Source: an uncultured Bacteroidia bacterium
GTDB lineage: Bacteria > Bacteroidota > Bacteroidia > Bacteroidales > F082
Length of the DNA stretch: 57,344 nt
Assembly (NCBI GenBank): GCA_902769875.1
Contig: CACXQV010000011.1
Span: 1 to 57,344 of the forward strand
Reading direction: 5' to 3'
The notes under the pieces are model-generated. The model was not told the origin of the DNA and did not search any database. It worked only from the letters and a program-made list of their open reading frames with translations. Both the position numbers and the translations under genes were made by a program. The first letter of the stretch is position 1. Each line of letters begins with the position of its first letter. Shown here piece by piece: positions 31,601-39,665 of the stretch.

Positions 31601-33740
31601 ACACACTGCCGTGGTCATCGATGCCGACAACATGCCCACCGCGCTATCGGGATGGTATATCGTGCAGGGCACGGTGAGCTACACCAACACGATTGATCTC
31701 GCAGGCGACACCCACATCATCTTGGCCGACAACGCCGTGATGAACGTCACCGTGACAGGCTACAATAATGGAATCCAAAGCACCAGCGGAAACAATTACT
31801 CCCTCTTTGTTTACGGACAGACCGGCCAGAGTGGCGAACTGAATGTGACGAGCGATAGATTTGCCTGTTATATTATTTATGGAGGCGACATCACCATTGC
31901 AGGTGGCAAGGTGACAGCCTCGGGAACAATGGGCATACACGCTCAATACAACAACAATGGCGGTAATGTGACGATTAAGAACGCCACAGTGACGGCCACA
32001 GGAACAAGTTTTTATGGTATCCTATCCGAGTATGGCGGCAACATCACCATCGACAACAGCAACGTGACCGCTACAGGAAACTATGGCATCTATGCCCAGA
32101 ATGGCGACATCACCATTGCAAGTGGCACGGTGACAGCCTCGGGAACCCAAAACGGCATTTTTACCGAAAACGGCTCTGTTACCATCAACGGCGGCCAAGT
32201 GACGGCCACTGGAAACTTCGGCATCTATACTATAGGCTCTGTTACCATCAACGGCGGCCAAGTGACGACCACTGGAAATAATTACGGCATCTTTGCCCAA
32301 AACTCCAGCGACCACATCACCCTCGGCTGGACCAACCCTACCGACTTCATCTATGTGAACAAATACTATACTTACGGTACTCTCTCCATCGCCGAGGGCA
32401 AGACCTTAATCGACGAGGCCGGCAACACCTACGAGAGCGGTACGGTCGATGCTTCAGCCATCAACGGGAAGACGCTGTATCCCAATTGTGTTGTCAGGAA
32501 GCAAGTTGCGGGGTATGGAGAAGGCAACGGCGGCTGGGTGTTCATCGCCTCGCCCGTGGCGGGAAGCATCGCGCCTTCGGAAGTGCATAACCTCTTGGGC
32601 CAAAAGATTTCAGAAGACCCAGAACCATTGTATGATTTCGATTTTTACCGCTTCAACCAGAGCGCAGATTTGGAGTGGCAGAACTACCACCAGCACAACG
32701 CTGACGCCACCAATCCCTTCAACACTTTGGTCAACGGCCAAGGCTACCTCTACGCCACCAAGGAAACGCGGACGTTAGTGTTCGCAGGCGAGTACACGGC
32801 GGCCACTGGGTCTGTCGAAGTGCCGCTGGATTACGACGCAACTGCCCAACTGAAAGGCTGGAACTTGGTGGGCAACCCGTTTGCGGTCGGCGCAATATCG
32901 AGCCAACCCTATTACAGGATGAACGCCGAAGGCAGCGCATTGAACACTTCAACAGAAAACACGGCAGTTGCTGCCATGGAAGGCGTGTTTGTGCAGGCCA
33001 ATGAGGATAGCCAAACGGTCACCTTCACGGCCCAGAGGCGCGGCGGCGAACAGGCCACCATCGCCCAAGCCAACATCATGGTCGGCGGCAACAACGGCGC
33101 AGTCATCGACAACGCCATCATCCGCTTCGACGGCGGGCAGACCTTGGAGAAATTCAGCTTCCGCGAGGGCAGCACGAAACTCTACATCCCGCAGGATGGG
33201 AAGGACTACGCCATTGTTTCCGTAGGTAGAGACGGTGCATGCACCGTCTCTACAATGCCCGTCAATTTCAAGGCCGAGACGGACGGCACCTACACGATTA
33301 CGGTGGATGTCGACAATGTGGAAATGGCCTATCTGCACCTGATTGACAATATGACTGGCGCGGATGTGGACCTACTCTCCCCCGAAGGCATCATTGCGGG
33401 CGAAGCCTCATTCCGCGAAAGTGGAACGCAATCTCCTACGCCATCGTACACCTTCACCGCCAAGACGACGGACTATGAATCGCGGTTCAAGTTGGTGTTC
33501 TCCGCAGACGAGGCCGTCTGCGGGCCCGATGAGGCGTTTGCCTTCATCAGCAACGGCAACATCATCGTCAACGGCATAGGCACCCTCCAAGTCTTCGATG
33601 TTCTTGGCCATCAACTCGTCACCAAACAACTCTCAACCCTCAACTCCCAACTCTCAACTCTAAACTATACCCCTGGCGTGTATGTGTTGCGCCTTGTCAA
33701 TGGAGAGAATGTGAGGACGCAGAAGATGGTGATTGAATGA
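28629..33740 (+). CDS. Giant T9SS-exported surface protein with three repeat modules
   Basis: From MKIKSLLKHNLMRAAMTL the product has 1703 residues. The signal peptide ends AWAQ (about 30). Three modules each open with a related stretch: YIDENGQTQTVTA (about 36), YIDENGETQQRTDY (about 665) and YIGLNGTGATHTAV (about 981). Within them are beta-helix-like repeats such as GSVTINGGQVTATGN. A segment from about 1290 (GWVFIASPVAGSIAPSEV) leads into a T9SS-type sorting domain (about 1640-1703) ending TPGVYVLRLVNGENVRTQKMV. It is probably exported and attached to the surface as an adhesin or polymer-binding protein; no enzyme motif is seen. Three intergenic repeat families lie inside the coding sequence at the 3' end. 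The ORF can be read from 28479, but that part is the repeat leader. Confidence 0.85.
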   Translation: MKIKSLLKHNLMRAAMTLALILACATAWAQTTQSVTYIDENGQTQTVTATVLTSNESSLGSDGTTTWYVVNSNITHSGRINYRGNVNIILADGCTMTTSTDNGDGIHGYSSSTLTIYGQTLGTGTLAATGGGAGNPSIYSSDGDIIINGGTVTVTATSPGTPCISIGNGSFTINGGTVTATATGSSSVGIFGGTVTINGGTVTASGTSTGISAHWGSGTITLGWTNTTDCIHASSYSGTVNIADGKALKNGGTVYYGTLTAAQKSAIANVTLQPATQAEFIAAALPQTGTNEYTIYDSVGWNAFCLALDDNATWNRFSGKTVKLGANITVTQMAGGSQHDFTGTFDGDGKTLTVSYGSADEPINAQYVAPFLYTTDNNGSMPKFRNLTIDGNIYEAYTGSEEHHHVGGLIGHLYGTVTIEHCTSNVTITSTGGAGGFVGLCENAVSFNDCVSSAVIHSAGGSNGGFIGWSRSSNYTISFAGCVFNGKLLKVNGNGKDNGGFIGWKGDLKTVVITNCLVDPAPLCEGETMADGNSATFSRQHSNYAAIITNCYYTRTLGTAQGKQARSITAGNYVTVENAGTATTYSTSGITSYGTGIKYNNVLYAGSGETVSLTLGITVPEDYFLGYSASPTEATLSGSGNPYTLTMPDADVVITANTSFPTVSYIDENGETQQRTDYIWLTGTETTLGAAGQETWCVVQGTLNYSHGIQLLGNTHIILCDGAAMNIGTSDNPVSGTSYQENVGFYGGETFNLSLYAQSGNTGTLTIYSQWCSFDVKDLTIAGGNLNATTITTSPVIGCSNNLTVRRSALEIHTNGPAVQANGDVALSNVTANINSSNNVGFSCSNFAVDNSQLTVNTRAEAIVANNGIITLSNVTANLNSSNAFGLVCSNFTVDNSQLTVTAPNPAIRASVITLGCTAATDFIKATNTSSLNYSYYGTVKIADGQTLYDGANAYTGTLTDAERQTIGGRKLTNVAPPTYDYIGLNGTGATHTAVVIDADNMPTALSGWYIVQGTVSYTNTIDLAGDTHIILADNAVMNVTVTGYNNGIQSTSGNNYSLFVYGQTGQSGELNVTSDRFACYIIYGGDITIAGGKVTASGTMGIHAQYNNNGGNVTIKNATVTATGTSFYGILSEYGGNITIDNSNVTATGNYGIYAQNGDITIASGTVTASGTQNGIFTENGSVTINGGQVTATGNFGIYTIGSVTINGGQVTTTGNNYGIFAQNSSDHITLGWTNPTDFIYVNKYYTYGTLSIAEGKTLIDEAGNTYESGTVDASAINGKTLYPNCVVRKQVAGYGEGNGGWVFIASPVAGSIAPSEVHNLLGQKISEDPEPLYDFDFYRFNQSADLEWQNYHQHNADATNPFNTLVNGQGYLYATKETRTLVFAGEYTAATGSVEVPLDYDATAQLKGWNLVGNPFAVGAISSQPYYRMNAEGSALNTSTENTAVAAMEGVFVQANEDSQTVTFTAQRRGGEQATIAQANIMVGGNNGAVIDNAIIRFDGGQTLEKFSFREGSTKLYIPQDGKDYAIVSVGRDGACTVSTMPVNFKAETDGTYTITVDVDNVEMAYLHLIDNMTGADVDLLSPEGIIAGEASFRESGTQSPTPSYTFTAKTTDYESRFKLVFSADEAVCGPDEAFAFISNGNIIVNGIGTLQVFDVLGHQLVTKQLSTLNSQLSTLNYTPGVYVLRLVNGENVRTQKMVIE
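33226..33253. repeat. 28-bp perfect palindrome inside the giant gene
   Basis: GTAGAGACGGTGCA and its exact complement TGCACCGTCTCTAC form one palindrome. It adds GRDGACTVST in frame within YAIVSVGRDGACTVSTMPVN. The 26-base core recurs in an intergenic region at 35856-35881. Confidence 0.92.
33504..33521. repeat. GCAGACG-AGGC-CGTCTGC palindrome inside the giant gene
   Basis: This is identical to the intergenic palindrome at 105-122. In frame it gives ADEAVCG within FSADEAVCGPDEAFAFIS. Confidence 0.85.
33627..33667. repeat. CAACTCTCAACCCTCAACT repeat inside the giant gene's sorting domain
   Basis: Reiterated CTCAACTC/CTCAACCC units encode QLSTLNSQLSTLNYTPG within the sorting domain. The same reiterated sequence, ending CTCTAAACT, occurs between genes at 48625-48656. 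Confidence 0.8.
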
Positions 33741-33750
33741 TTTTGGTCTG

Positions 33751-33823
33751 TAGGGCTGTCACACCGTGGCAGCCGCTGTAATCGTTTCGCAAACAGCGGC
33801 TGCCGTGATACGACAGCCCTACA
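33751..33823. terminator. Long hairpin made of two inverted copies of the GCGGCTGCC element
   Basis: Arms 33751-33780 and 33794-33823 pair at about 25 of 30 positions around a 13-base loop. Each arm is a copy of the element AGCGGCTGCCAC...CAGCCCTACA seen at 33997 and 48593. It starts 10 bases after the stop of the giant gene and can serve as its terminator. Confidence 0.8.
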
Positions 33824-33879
33824 AGTCCCAACCCGGAATCCCGTCAGCGATGGCGGGATTTTTTTGGTTTTCCATCCAT

Positions 33880-34202
33880 AAAACCAATTTTTTCCCTACT
33901 TTTGCGGGTTCTTTTTTCGGGCGAAAGACCTCGTCCCGAAGGGACGACACCTGCTTAACCCTTGACAAGCGCAGCGCAGTCGGGGGGACACGAACAAGCG
34001 GCTGCCACAGTGTGACAGCCCTACAAACAGACAACAACAATATAACAACATAAGTAGTTGAATAAAATAGGTTTACATATTGGACGCGAGACTGCGAGAC
34101 TCCGAGACTGCGGGACCCCGAGTCGAACAAATACTCGAAGTCCCGTGTCCCGAAGTCCCGAAGTCAAAGAATAATGCAGTTTAATTTTGAACAGTTACTT
34201 AT
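33880..34202. repeat. Promoter/leader repeat, copy 3 (filled site)
   Basis: This copy has the plus-strand box TACTTTTG (33897-33904), TCGTCCC-GAA-GGGACGA (33931-33947), the AGCGCAGCGCAGTCGGGG stretch, the CGAGACT tandem (about 34085-34118) and the CCCGAAGTC-rich end. It matches copy 2 over most of its length, up to TTACTTA, but carries a 33-base insertion near 33997 and lacks the minus-strand promoter half. It lies directly upstream of the nitroreductase gene. Confidence 0.85.
33997..34025. mobile_element. 29-bp palindromic mini-element with 4-bp flanking duplication
   Basis: AGCGGCTGCCACAG-TGTGACAGCCCTACA lies between two AACA (33993-33996 and 34026-34029). The sister leader at 28437-28446 has a single AACA and no element. 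This gives an empty and a filled site, with what looks like a 4-base target duplication. Related copies lie at 33751-33823 (two, inverted) and 48593-48621. Confidence 0.78.
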
Positions 34203-34207
34203 TTGTT

Positions 34208-34215
34208 TATATTTG
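34208..34215 (+). promoter_or_regulatory. -7 box of the nitroreductase gene
   Basis: TATATTTG followed by CAGCC matches TAnnTTTG, 20 bases before the ATG. It lies just beyond the end of the leader repeat, so this gene may have a short local transcript as well as a long one from 33897. Confidence 0.65.
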
Positions 34216-34235
34216 CAGCCTAAATCCAAACCATA

Positions 34236-34892
34236 ATGAAAAAACACATCGTAATCATCGCAGCCCTTGCCCTGCTCGTCAGCGGCTGCTGCAACAAGGA
34301 CGCTTCGACAAGCTCAGCATCCAATGGAACAAACGAAAACACTAAAGTAGCAACAACCATGAACACCACCATGCAAGACCTGCTGACACGCCGCAGCGTG
34401 CGCAGCTACACCGACGAAGTGCCTCCGCGCGAGGTCATCGAAGAAATCTGCAAGGCTGGCACCTACGCCCCGACGGGCATGAACCGCCAAGCCCCCATCA
34501 TCATCGCCGTCACCAACCGCGAGGTGCGCGACAGGCTGAGCAAGCTCAACGCCGCCGTTTTCGGTCCTGACAACGACATGGACCCGTTCTATGGCGCGCC
34601 CGTGGTTCTGGTCGTGTTAGCCGACACCACCGCTGCCATGACTTGGAAGGAAGACGGCTCGCTCGTCATGGGCAACCTGCTCAATGCCGCCCACGCCAAA
34701 GGCTTGGGCTCGTGCTGGATCCATCGCGCCAAGGAAGTGTTTGAAACCGAAGAAGGCAAAACCATCCTCGCCCAATTGGGCATCGACACCGAAAAGTACG
34801 TTGGCATCGGCAACTGCATTCTCGGATATGTGAAGGGCGACTACCCCGAAGCCCGTCCGCGCAAGGAAAATTACGTTTACTGGATTGAATAA
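34236..34892 (+). CDS. Nitroreductase-family lipoprotein
   Basis: The 218-residue product has a lipoprotein signal ending LLVSGC (Cys about 18), then a short Ser/Thr/Asn linker and a nitroreductase domain from about residue 47. The domain shows LLTRRSVRSYTDEVPPREV, AGTYAPTGMNRQAP, GNLLNAAHAKGLGSCWIH and LGYVKGDYPEARPR. The domain uses FMN and NAD(P)H and is usually cytoplasmic, so a lipid anchor is unusual. The linker begins with a stretch, TTCGACAAGCTCA, that is one half of the inverted repeat at 43386. The transporter gene overlaps its stop. Confidence 0.86.
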   Translation: MKKHIVIIAALALLVSGCCNKDASTSSASNGTNENTKVATTMNTTMQDLLTRRSVRSYTDEVPPREVIEEICKAGTYAPTGMNRQAPIIIAVTNREVRDRLSKLNAAVFGPDNDMDPFYGAPVVLVVLADTTAAMTWKEDGSLVMGNLLNAAHAKGLGSCWIHRAKEVFETEEGKTILAQLGIDTEKYVGIGNCILGYVKGDYPEARPRKENYVYWIE

Positions 34893-35802
34893 GTCACCCA
34901 TACTCATTGGGCACCTCGCTTGCTTTGGTGCCTATTGCATCTTCGGGTTCAACATCATCTGCTGCAAGAACATCTCGAACGCAGGCGTGTTGAGCCCGAT
35001 GGATTTGTTTTGCCTGAGAGCGACAGGAGCCACCATTTTGTTCTGGCTGCTGTCGCTTTTTATGCCCAAGGAAAAAATGGACATGAAAGACTTGCCGAAA
35101 GTCTTCGTGGCCTCGATGCTGGGTCTTTTCCTCACCCAAATCAGCTTCCTGAAAGCCGTCACGATGACGACCTCCATCGACCTGAGCATCGCCAACACCT
35201 GTACGCCCATCCTGACCATGGTGGTGGCTGCCATTTTCTTGAAAGAGCCCATCACCGGGAAGAAAGTCGGAGGCATTTTGGTGAGCCTTGCCGGCGTTTT
35301 GATATTGGTTTTCAACTCGGTGGGACTTGGCGGCGGCGCATCCCAAACCAAGCCGATGGGCATAGTGCTGACCATCGTCAACGCCTTGACTTTCGCCCTT
35401 TATTTGGGCATTTTCCGCCCTTTGATTTCGAAATACAACGTGGTCACCTTCATGAAATGGATGTTCCTGTTTTCGATGCTGATGGCTTTGCCGTTCAACG
35501 CGAAGCATCTCGTCCAAGTGCCGTTTGGCCAAATGGAGGGCAAAGTGCTTTGGCAGGTGGCCTTTGTGGTGGTTTTTGCCACTTTTGTCGCCTATTTTTT
35601 GATTCCCGTCGGGCAAAAACGCCTGCGCCCCACGGTGGTTAGCATGTATAACTATGTGCAGCCCACCATTGCCACCATCATCAGCATCGCCATTGGCCTC
35701 GACCACCTGACTTGGAAGAAGGTGACGGCTATGGTCTTGGTTTTCTTGGGCGTGTGGATCGTGAACCAAAGCCGCGCCGCCGCGCCCATGCAAAACAAAT
35801 GA
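34885..35802 (+). CDS. EamA/DMT-family transporter (TTG start)
   Basis: The 305-residue product has about ten membrane helices and two EamA repeats, with LRATGATILFWLLSL, LSIANTCTPILTMVVAAIFLKEPI (split over two helices), GVLILVFNSVGLGGG and, near the end, YNYVQPTIATIISIAIGL. Such proteins export metabolites or amino acids; the substrate is unknown. The only start that keeps the first helix is TTG at 34885-34887, which overlaps the nitroreductase stop (34890-34892). The next ATG, at 34999, would remove helix 1. Confidence 0.85.
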   Translation: MNKSPILIGHLACFGAYCIFGFNIICCKNISNAGVLSPMDLFCLRATGATILFWLLSLFMPKEKMDMKDLPKVFVASMLGLFLTQISFLKAVTMTTSIDLSIANTCTPILTMVVAAIFLKEPITGKKVGGILVSLAGVLILVFNSVGLGGGASQTKPMGIVLTIVNALTFALYLGIFRPLISKYNVVTFMKWMFLFSMLMALPFNAKHLVQVPFGQMEGKVLWQVAFVVVFATFVAYFLIPVGQKRLRPTVVSMYNYVQPTIATIISIAIGLDHLTWKKVTAMVLVFLGVWIVNQSRAAAPMQNK

Positions 35803-35855
35803 AACAAAAAGGAAACAAATGAAACAAAAAGAGACGGTGCAAAACAAAAAAAAAA

Positions 35856-35881
35856 TAGAGACGGTGCATGCACCGTCTCTA
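35856..35881. repeat. 26-bp palindrome between convergent genes
   Basis: TAGAGACGGTGCA and TGCACCGTCTCTA form a perfect palindrome followed by CAAT, as in the coding copy at 33226-33253. A half copy GAGACGGTGCA lies at 35831-35841. Located between the convergent genes ending at 35802 and 35903, it may act as a bidirectional terminator. Confidence 0.88.
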
Positions 35882-35902
35882 CAATCCGTCTTTTTCTATG
35901 GA

Positions 35903-38900
35903 TTACTTCTTCACGAACCTTCTCGTTTCGGAAGCATTCGCGCCTGTCAGGCGGACGAAATAGATGCCTGCCGGCAAATTGCCCATTTCGATTTCAACCT
36001 TGTTGGGGCAATCCTTTTGGCTATAGACCATGGCGCCCACCAAGTTGAAGATTTCCACCGTGTTGATGTTTTCTTGCGTCTCGATGGTCAGCTTGTCGTT
36101 GACGGGGTTGGGATAAATCAAGGTCTGGCTGCCAAATTCATCGACACCTTCGGTGTATTCGAGGTGGGCGACAAAGTTGCGGTTGGCTGTGGCGGTGAAG
36201 GTGAAGGTCTTGTCTTCCGTCAAAACAACGCCGTTTTCCGTCCAGTTCCGGAAGGCCCAGTCTTCGTTGGTTTCCACTGTGATGGTCACTTCGTCGCCGT
36301 AGTTGTAGGTGCCGCTGCCTGTGGCAGTGCCGCCTTCGTCGGGATCGACGCTGGCCGTAATTTCAATGGTCTGCAAGGCGAAGTTGGCCACAAGGTCGCG
36401 GTCAAGTGATACGTTAAAGCTATAGGTCGGATTGGTGGAAACTTGGTTGCCGTTCTCGGTCCAGTTCAGGAAATCGTAACCTTCGTTGGGCGTGGCGATT
36501 ACTATGCATTGTTGCCAGAAATTATAAGTTCCGCCGCCTTCAACCGTGCCGGCATAACTCGGGTTGGCCGAAACGTTGATGTCGAACGTTTGTAGTTCAA
36601 AGTGTGCGACATATTGAGCCGATTCGGTGACGGTGAAGCTATAGGTTTGATTGGTACTGACCTGTTGTCCGTTCTTGGTCCAGTTGACAAATATGTAAGA
36701 ACCAGTGACGGGTGTAGCTGTCAGAGTGCAAGTTTGGCCATAGTTGTAAGTGCCGCCGCCGGTGACGGTGCCGCCAGTGGTCGGGTCGGCAGTGGCCGTG
36801 ATGGTATAGGTTTGCTGTTGGAATTGTGCCACCAAAGTGCGGTTGCCCGTGACGGTGAAGCTGTAGTTGGCGTTAGTCGAGACTTGCGTGCCGTTTTCGG
36901 TCCATCTCACGAAAGTGTAGCCCGTGGCAGCCGTGGCATGAACGGTGCAGGTTTGTCCCTGCTGGTAAGTGCCGCCACCCGTGACGGTGCCGCCATTGGT
37001 CGGGTTGGCCGACACGGTGATGGTGTAGCTCTGTTGCTGGAACTGGGCCACAAGGTTGCGGTTGCCTGTCACCGTGAAGCTGTAGTTGGCGTTGGTCGAG
37101 ACTTGCGTGCCGTTTTCGGTCCATCTCACGAAGGTGTAGCCTGTGGCAGCCGTGGCATGAACGGTGCAAGATTGTCCCTGTTGGTAAGTGCCGCCGCCAG
37201 TGACGGTGCCGCCGTTGGTCGGGTTGGCCGACACGGTGATGGTGTAGCTCTGTTGCTGTGCTTGGAAGTTGGCCACCAAAGTGCGGTTGCTGTTGACGTT
37301 GAAGGTGTAGTTGGCTTGGGTCGAAACCACGTTGCCGTTTTCAGTCCAGTTGGTGAAGGTGTAGCCGCTGTTGGCCGTGGCCGTCACTGTGCATGATTGG
37401 CCTTGGTTGTAGGTGCCGCCGCCTGTGACAGTGCCGCCGTTGGTCGGGTTGGCCGACACGGTGATGTTGTAAGTGGTGCCGCCGCCACCGCCTACGGTGA
37501 TGTCTTGCATGTAGGGCTGGCGTTGTGGCTTGGTGACAACGATTTTCACCGGTTGCCCCGAAGTGATTCCACTCACCGGCACATTGACCGAACCCGAAGC
37601 GGGCACCAAAGCCGCGCCTTTCAGCACATTGTTTTGCGAAATGCCCACATACGAGCCTGCTTGGGCATTAACAGCAAAGTTGCTCGAACCTGAGGGAATG
37701 GAGGAAGCGTGGCTTACGTTGTTGGGCGTAGGATTCACGCGGTAAGGCATGATGGAACCGTCGCCAAGCACGTGGTAGGCTTGCCAATAATAAAGCGGAG
37801 TGGTGCTGGTCTGGTAGTTGCCGGCATGGGCATAACACACGGCGAGGTTGCCGAGGAAGGTGATGGAAGAAACAGTGTTATAGGTTTCGTCCATCCAAAT
37901 GCCGTCGTAAACGCCTGTTGCCGTATTTTGTTGGGTCGGGGTTTGGTTCATTACCGTTGTGGCACCCACGCCAAAGTAATAGTCTTCATACCAATAGGTT
38001 ACGGGGCAGGAGCCGATGTAGGAATAGGCAGCCTTGTTTTCGCCACGGAGCATGGCCTCGCCGAAGCAAGGCTGGCTGTAGCCGAAGTTACCCGTCAGGC
38101 AGCAGTTGCCCATAGCCAAGAAATATTTGTTGGTATTGGTCAGGGCGTTCACATTGGAAACCGAAAAATACGGGTCGGACCAACTGGTCTCTTCACCGTG
38201 CGCGGTATAGTTGACGAAACCCACACCCGTGCTGAGGGCGTTGTAGCAGCCCGGATATTGGCTTTGGTTGAGGTGGGCGTTCACGGTGGTGAAGCCGTGG
38301 GCCGTATTATAATAATAGGTGGTGGCGTAGTTGATGGTGGGTTGGCCGATGCGCGGGTTCCAATAACTGTCCCAACCGGCGATGAGGGTCACGTTGTTGA
38401 GGTAACTTGGGTCGGGCATGGTGTATTGCTCGTATTGCAAAATCTTGTTGACGATGGCCGTCACTTGGTTGGTGTTTTCGGCTGACATGCGGCTGTAGAA
38501 CATGTCGGGGAAATAGTCGTTGTCGATAGAGCCATAGTACAAGTCGGTCACTTTTTGGGTGGCGTTGCCGCTGGTTTTTCCAGGGACTTGGCCTGTGTCG
38601 CCCACAAGGATGACGAAAGTCGGTGTAGCACCTTGGCTGACGCCCGTGTTGTAGAGGTTCTGCACGTATGACTGGATGGCGTTGTAGTTGCCGCCGGCCT
38701 GCGCCGTGGTCACCACATTCACGTCGAAACCTTTTTGGATTTTCCAATTGATCCAAGGCTGCAAGGCTGAAATGTAGTTTTCGGGCGTGATGACAATCAT
38801 GTGGACAGGATAGGCCATCAGGTCCGGGTGGTCGTCATACACATCCATGATTTGGCGGTAGTTGAACATCTGCTTGTAGACGATGTCGAAATAAGGGCTG

Positions 38901-39538
38901 TAGGTGCTGAGCAGCATACGCTCTGTTTCGGCAATGTCAGCGCCTTCGAAGCTCACTTCCACCTCGATGTCGTTGAACACGCGCAAGGTGTTGGCGCCGG
39001 GATTGTAGCTCACCGGGTTGATGACCAACGAGCCGATGCGGATACCGCGCATGGTGCCTTGCACCTCGATGGTGGCTGAGGGAGCTGTGGCAAGGCTGCG
39101 GGTTTGGTAGGCAGCGGCGTTGTAGACAAACTCGACCTCGTCCGGATTCTGGTCCTTGCGGACTGAGGGCTGGTGAGGCAAAATGGTGTTGATGCCGTAG
39201 TCGGCGAGGTCGTAGTCCACGAAGCTGTAGCTCATCACGTTGACTTGCGGCGTTGCCCCGAAAGGCACGGCCAGAAATTGGTGCGAGGCGGGCAGTTCGG
39301 GCGTGCCGATTTCGCCCGAGGCGTAAGTGCCTTCGATGGCGATTTCAGAGAAAGTGCCCCTTTGGGTGGCAATTTCGATGCTCTCGATGGAGCCGTAGCT
39401 GAAAGTGGCACGGAGCGTAGAGAAGTCGCTGTGCGTGATTTCAGCCTTTGTTTCGTGGCGCAAGTCGATGCGGCCATTCTGGGCCACGGCAAGCATTGTA
39501 CACATGGCCAAAACAAGGAGAAGGGATAGTTTTTTCAT
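35903..39538 (-). CDS. Gingipain-like C25 cysteine protease with six repeats and T9SS sorting domain
   Basis: The 1211-residue product has a signal peptide ending AVAQ (about 19) and a propeptide. The C25 catalytic domain has LVGDTGQVPG, the catalytic His in YTAHGEETSW (about 446) and the Cys in AMGNCCLTGNFG (about 477). The 31-residue gap matches the gingipain arrangement. Six tandem repeats of about 73 residues follow (about 680-1125), of the divergent InlB-type: ITVSANPTNGGTVTGGGTY then NWTENG. Repeats 2 and 3 are almost identical. The last 75 residues are a T9SS sorting domain (IYPNPVNDKLTIE to ETRRFVKK). It is predicted to be a secreted surface protease. Confidence 0.92.
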   Translation of the reverse strand: MKKLSLLLVLAMCTMLAVAQNGRIDLRHETKAEITHSDFSTLRATFSYGSIESIEIATQRGTFSEIAIEGTYASGEIGTPELPASHQFLAVPFGATPQVNVMSYSFVDYDLADYGINTILPHQPSVRKDQNPDEVEFVYNAAAYQTRSLATAPSATIEVQGTMRGIRIGSLVINPVSYNPGANTLRVFNDIEVEVSFEGADIAETERMLLSTYSPYFDIVYKQMFNYRQIMDVYDDHPDLMAYPVHMIVITPENYISALQPWINWKIQKGFDVNVVTTAQAGGNYNAIQSYVQNLYNTGVSQGATPTFVILVGDTGQVPGKTSGNATQKVTDLYYGSIDNDYFPDMFYSRMSAENTNQVTAIVNKILQYEQYTMPDPSYLNNVTLIAGWDSYWNPRIGQPTINYATTYYYNTAHGFTTVNAHLNQSQYPGCYNALSTGVGFVNYTAHGEETSWSDPYFSVSNVNALTNTNKYFLAMGNCCLTGNFGYSQPCFGEAMLRGENKAAYSYIGSCPVTYWYEDYYFGVGATTVMNQTPTQQNTATGVYDGIWMDETYNTVSSITFLGNLAVCYAHAGNYQTSTTPLYYWQAYHVLGDGSIMPYRVNPTPNNVSHASSIPSGSSNFAVNAQAGSYVGISQNNVLKGAALVPASGSVNVPVSGITSGQPVKIVVTKPQRQPYMQDITVGGGGGTTYNITVSANPTNGGTVTGGGTYNQGQSCTVTATANSGYTFTNWTENGNVVSTQANYTFNVNSNRTLVANFQAQQQSYTITVSANPTNGGTVTGGGTYQQGQSCTVHATAATGYTFVRWTENGTQVSTNANYSFTVTGNRNLVAQFQQQSYTITVSANPTNGGTVTGGGTYQQGQTCTVHATAATGYTFVRWTENGTQVSTNANYSFTVTGNRTLVAQFQQQTYTITATADPTTGGTVTGGGTYNYGQTCTLTATPVTGSYIFVNWTKNGQQVSTNQTYSFTVTESAQYVAHFELQTFDINVSANPSYAGTVEGGGTYNFWQQCIVIATPNEGYDFLNWTENGNQVSTNPTYSFNVSLDRDLVANFALQTIEITASVDPDEGGTATGSGTYNYGDEVTITVETNEDWAFRNWTENGVVLTEDKTFTFTATANRNFVAHLEYTEGVDEFGSQTLIYPNPVNDKLTIETQENINTVEIFNLVGAMVYSQKDCPNKVEIEMGNLPAGIYFVRLTGANASETRRFVKK

Positions 39539-39571
39539 TTTGAACTAATTAATTTTGGTGTAATTTGAGCG

Positions 39572-39579
39572 CAAAAATA
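39572..39579 (-). promoter_or_regulatory. -7 box of the C25 protease gene
   Basis: The minus strand reads TATTTTTG followed by CGC, 33 bases before the start at 39538. Confidence 0.6.
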
Positions 39580-39665
39580 GGAAAAACAATCAAGTTTAGG
39601 GTGATTAATGGAGTTGAAAATGATTTTTTTTTGAAAGATAAGGTACAAGTTTCGGAAATTAATCA

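Noticed and set aside
34081-34165. tRNA-like arm sequences (CGAGTCGAACAAATACTCG)
   Set aside because: No acceptor, D or T arm pattern can be built. It belongs to the CGAGACT leader repeat.
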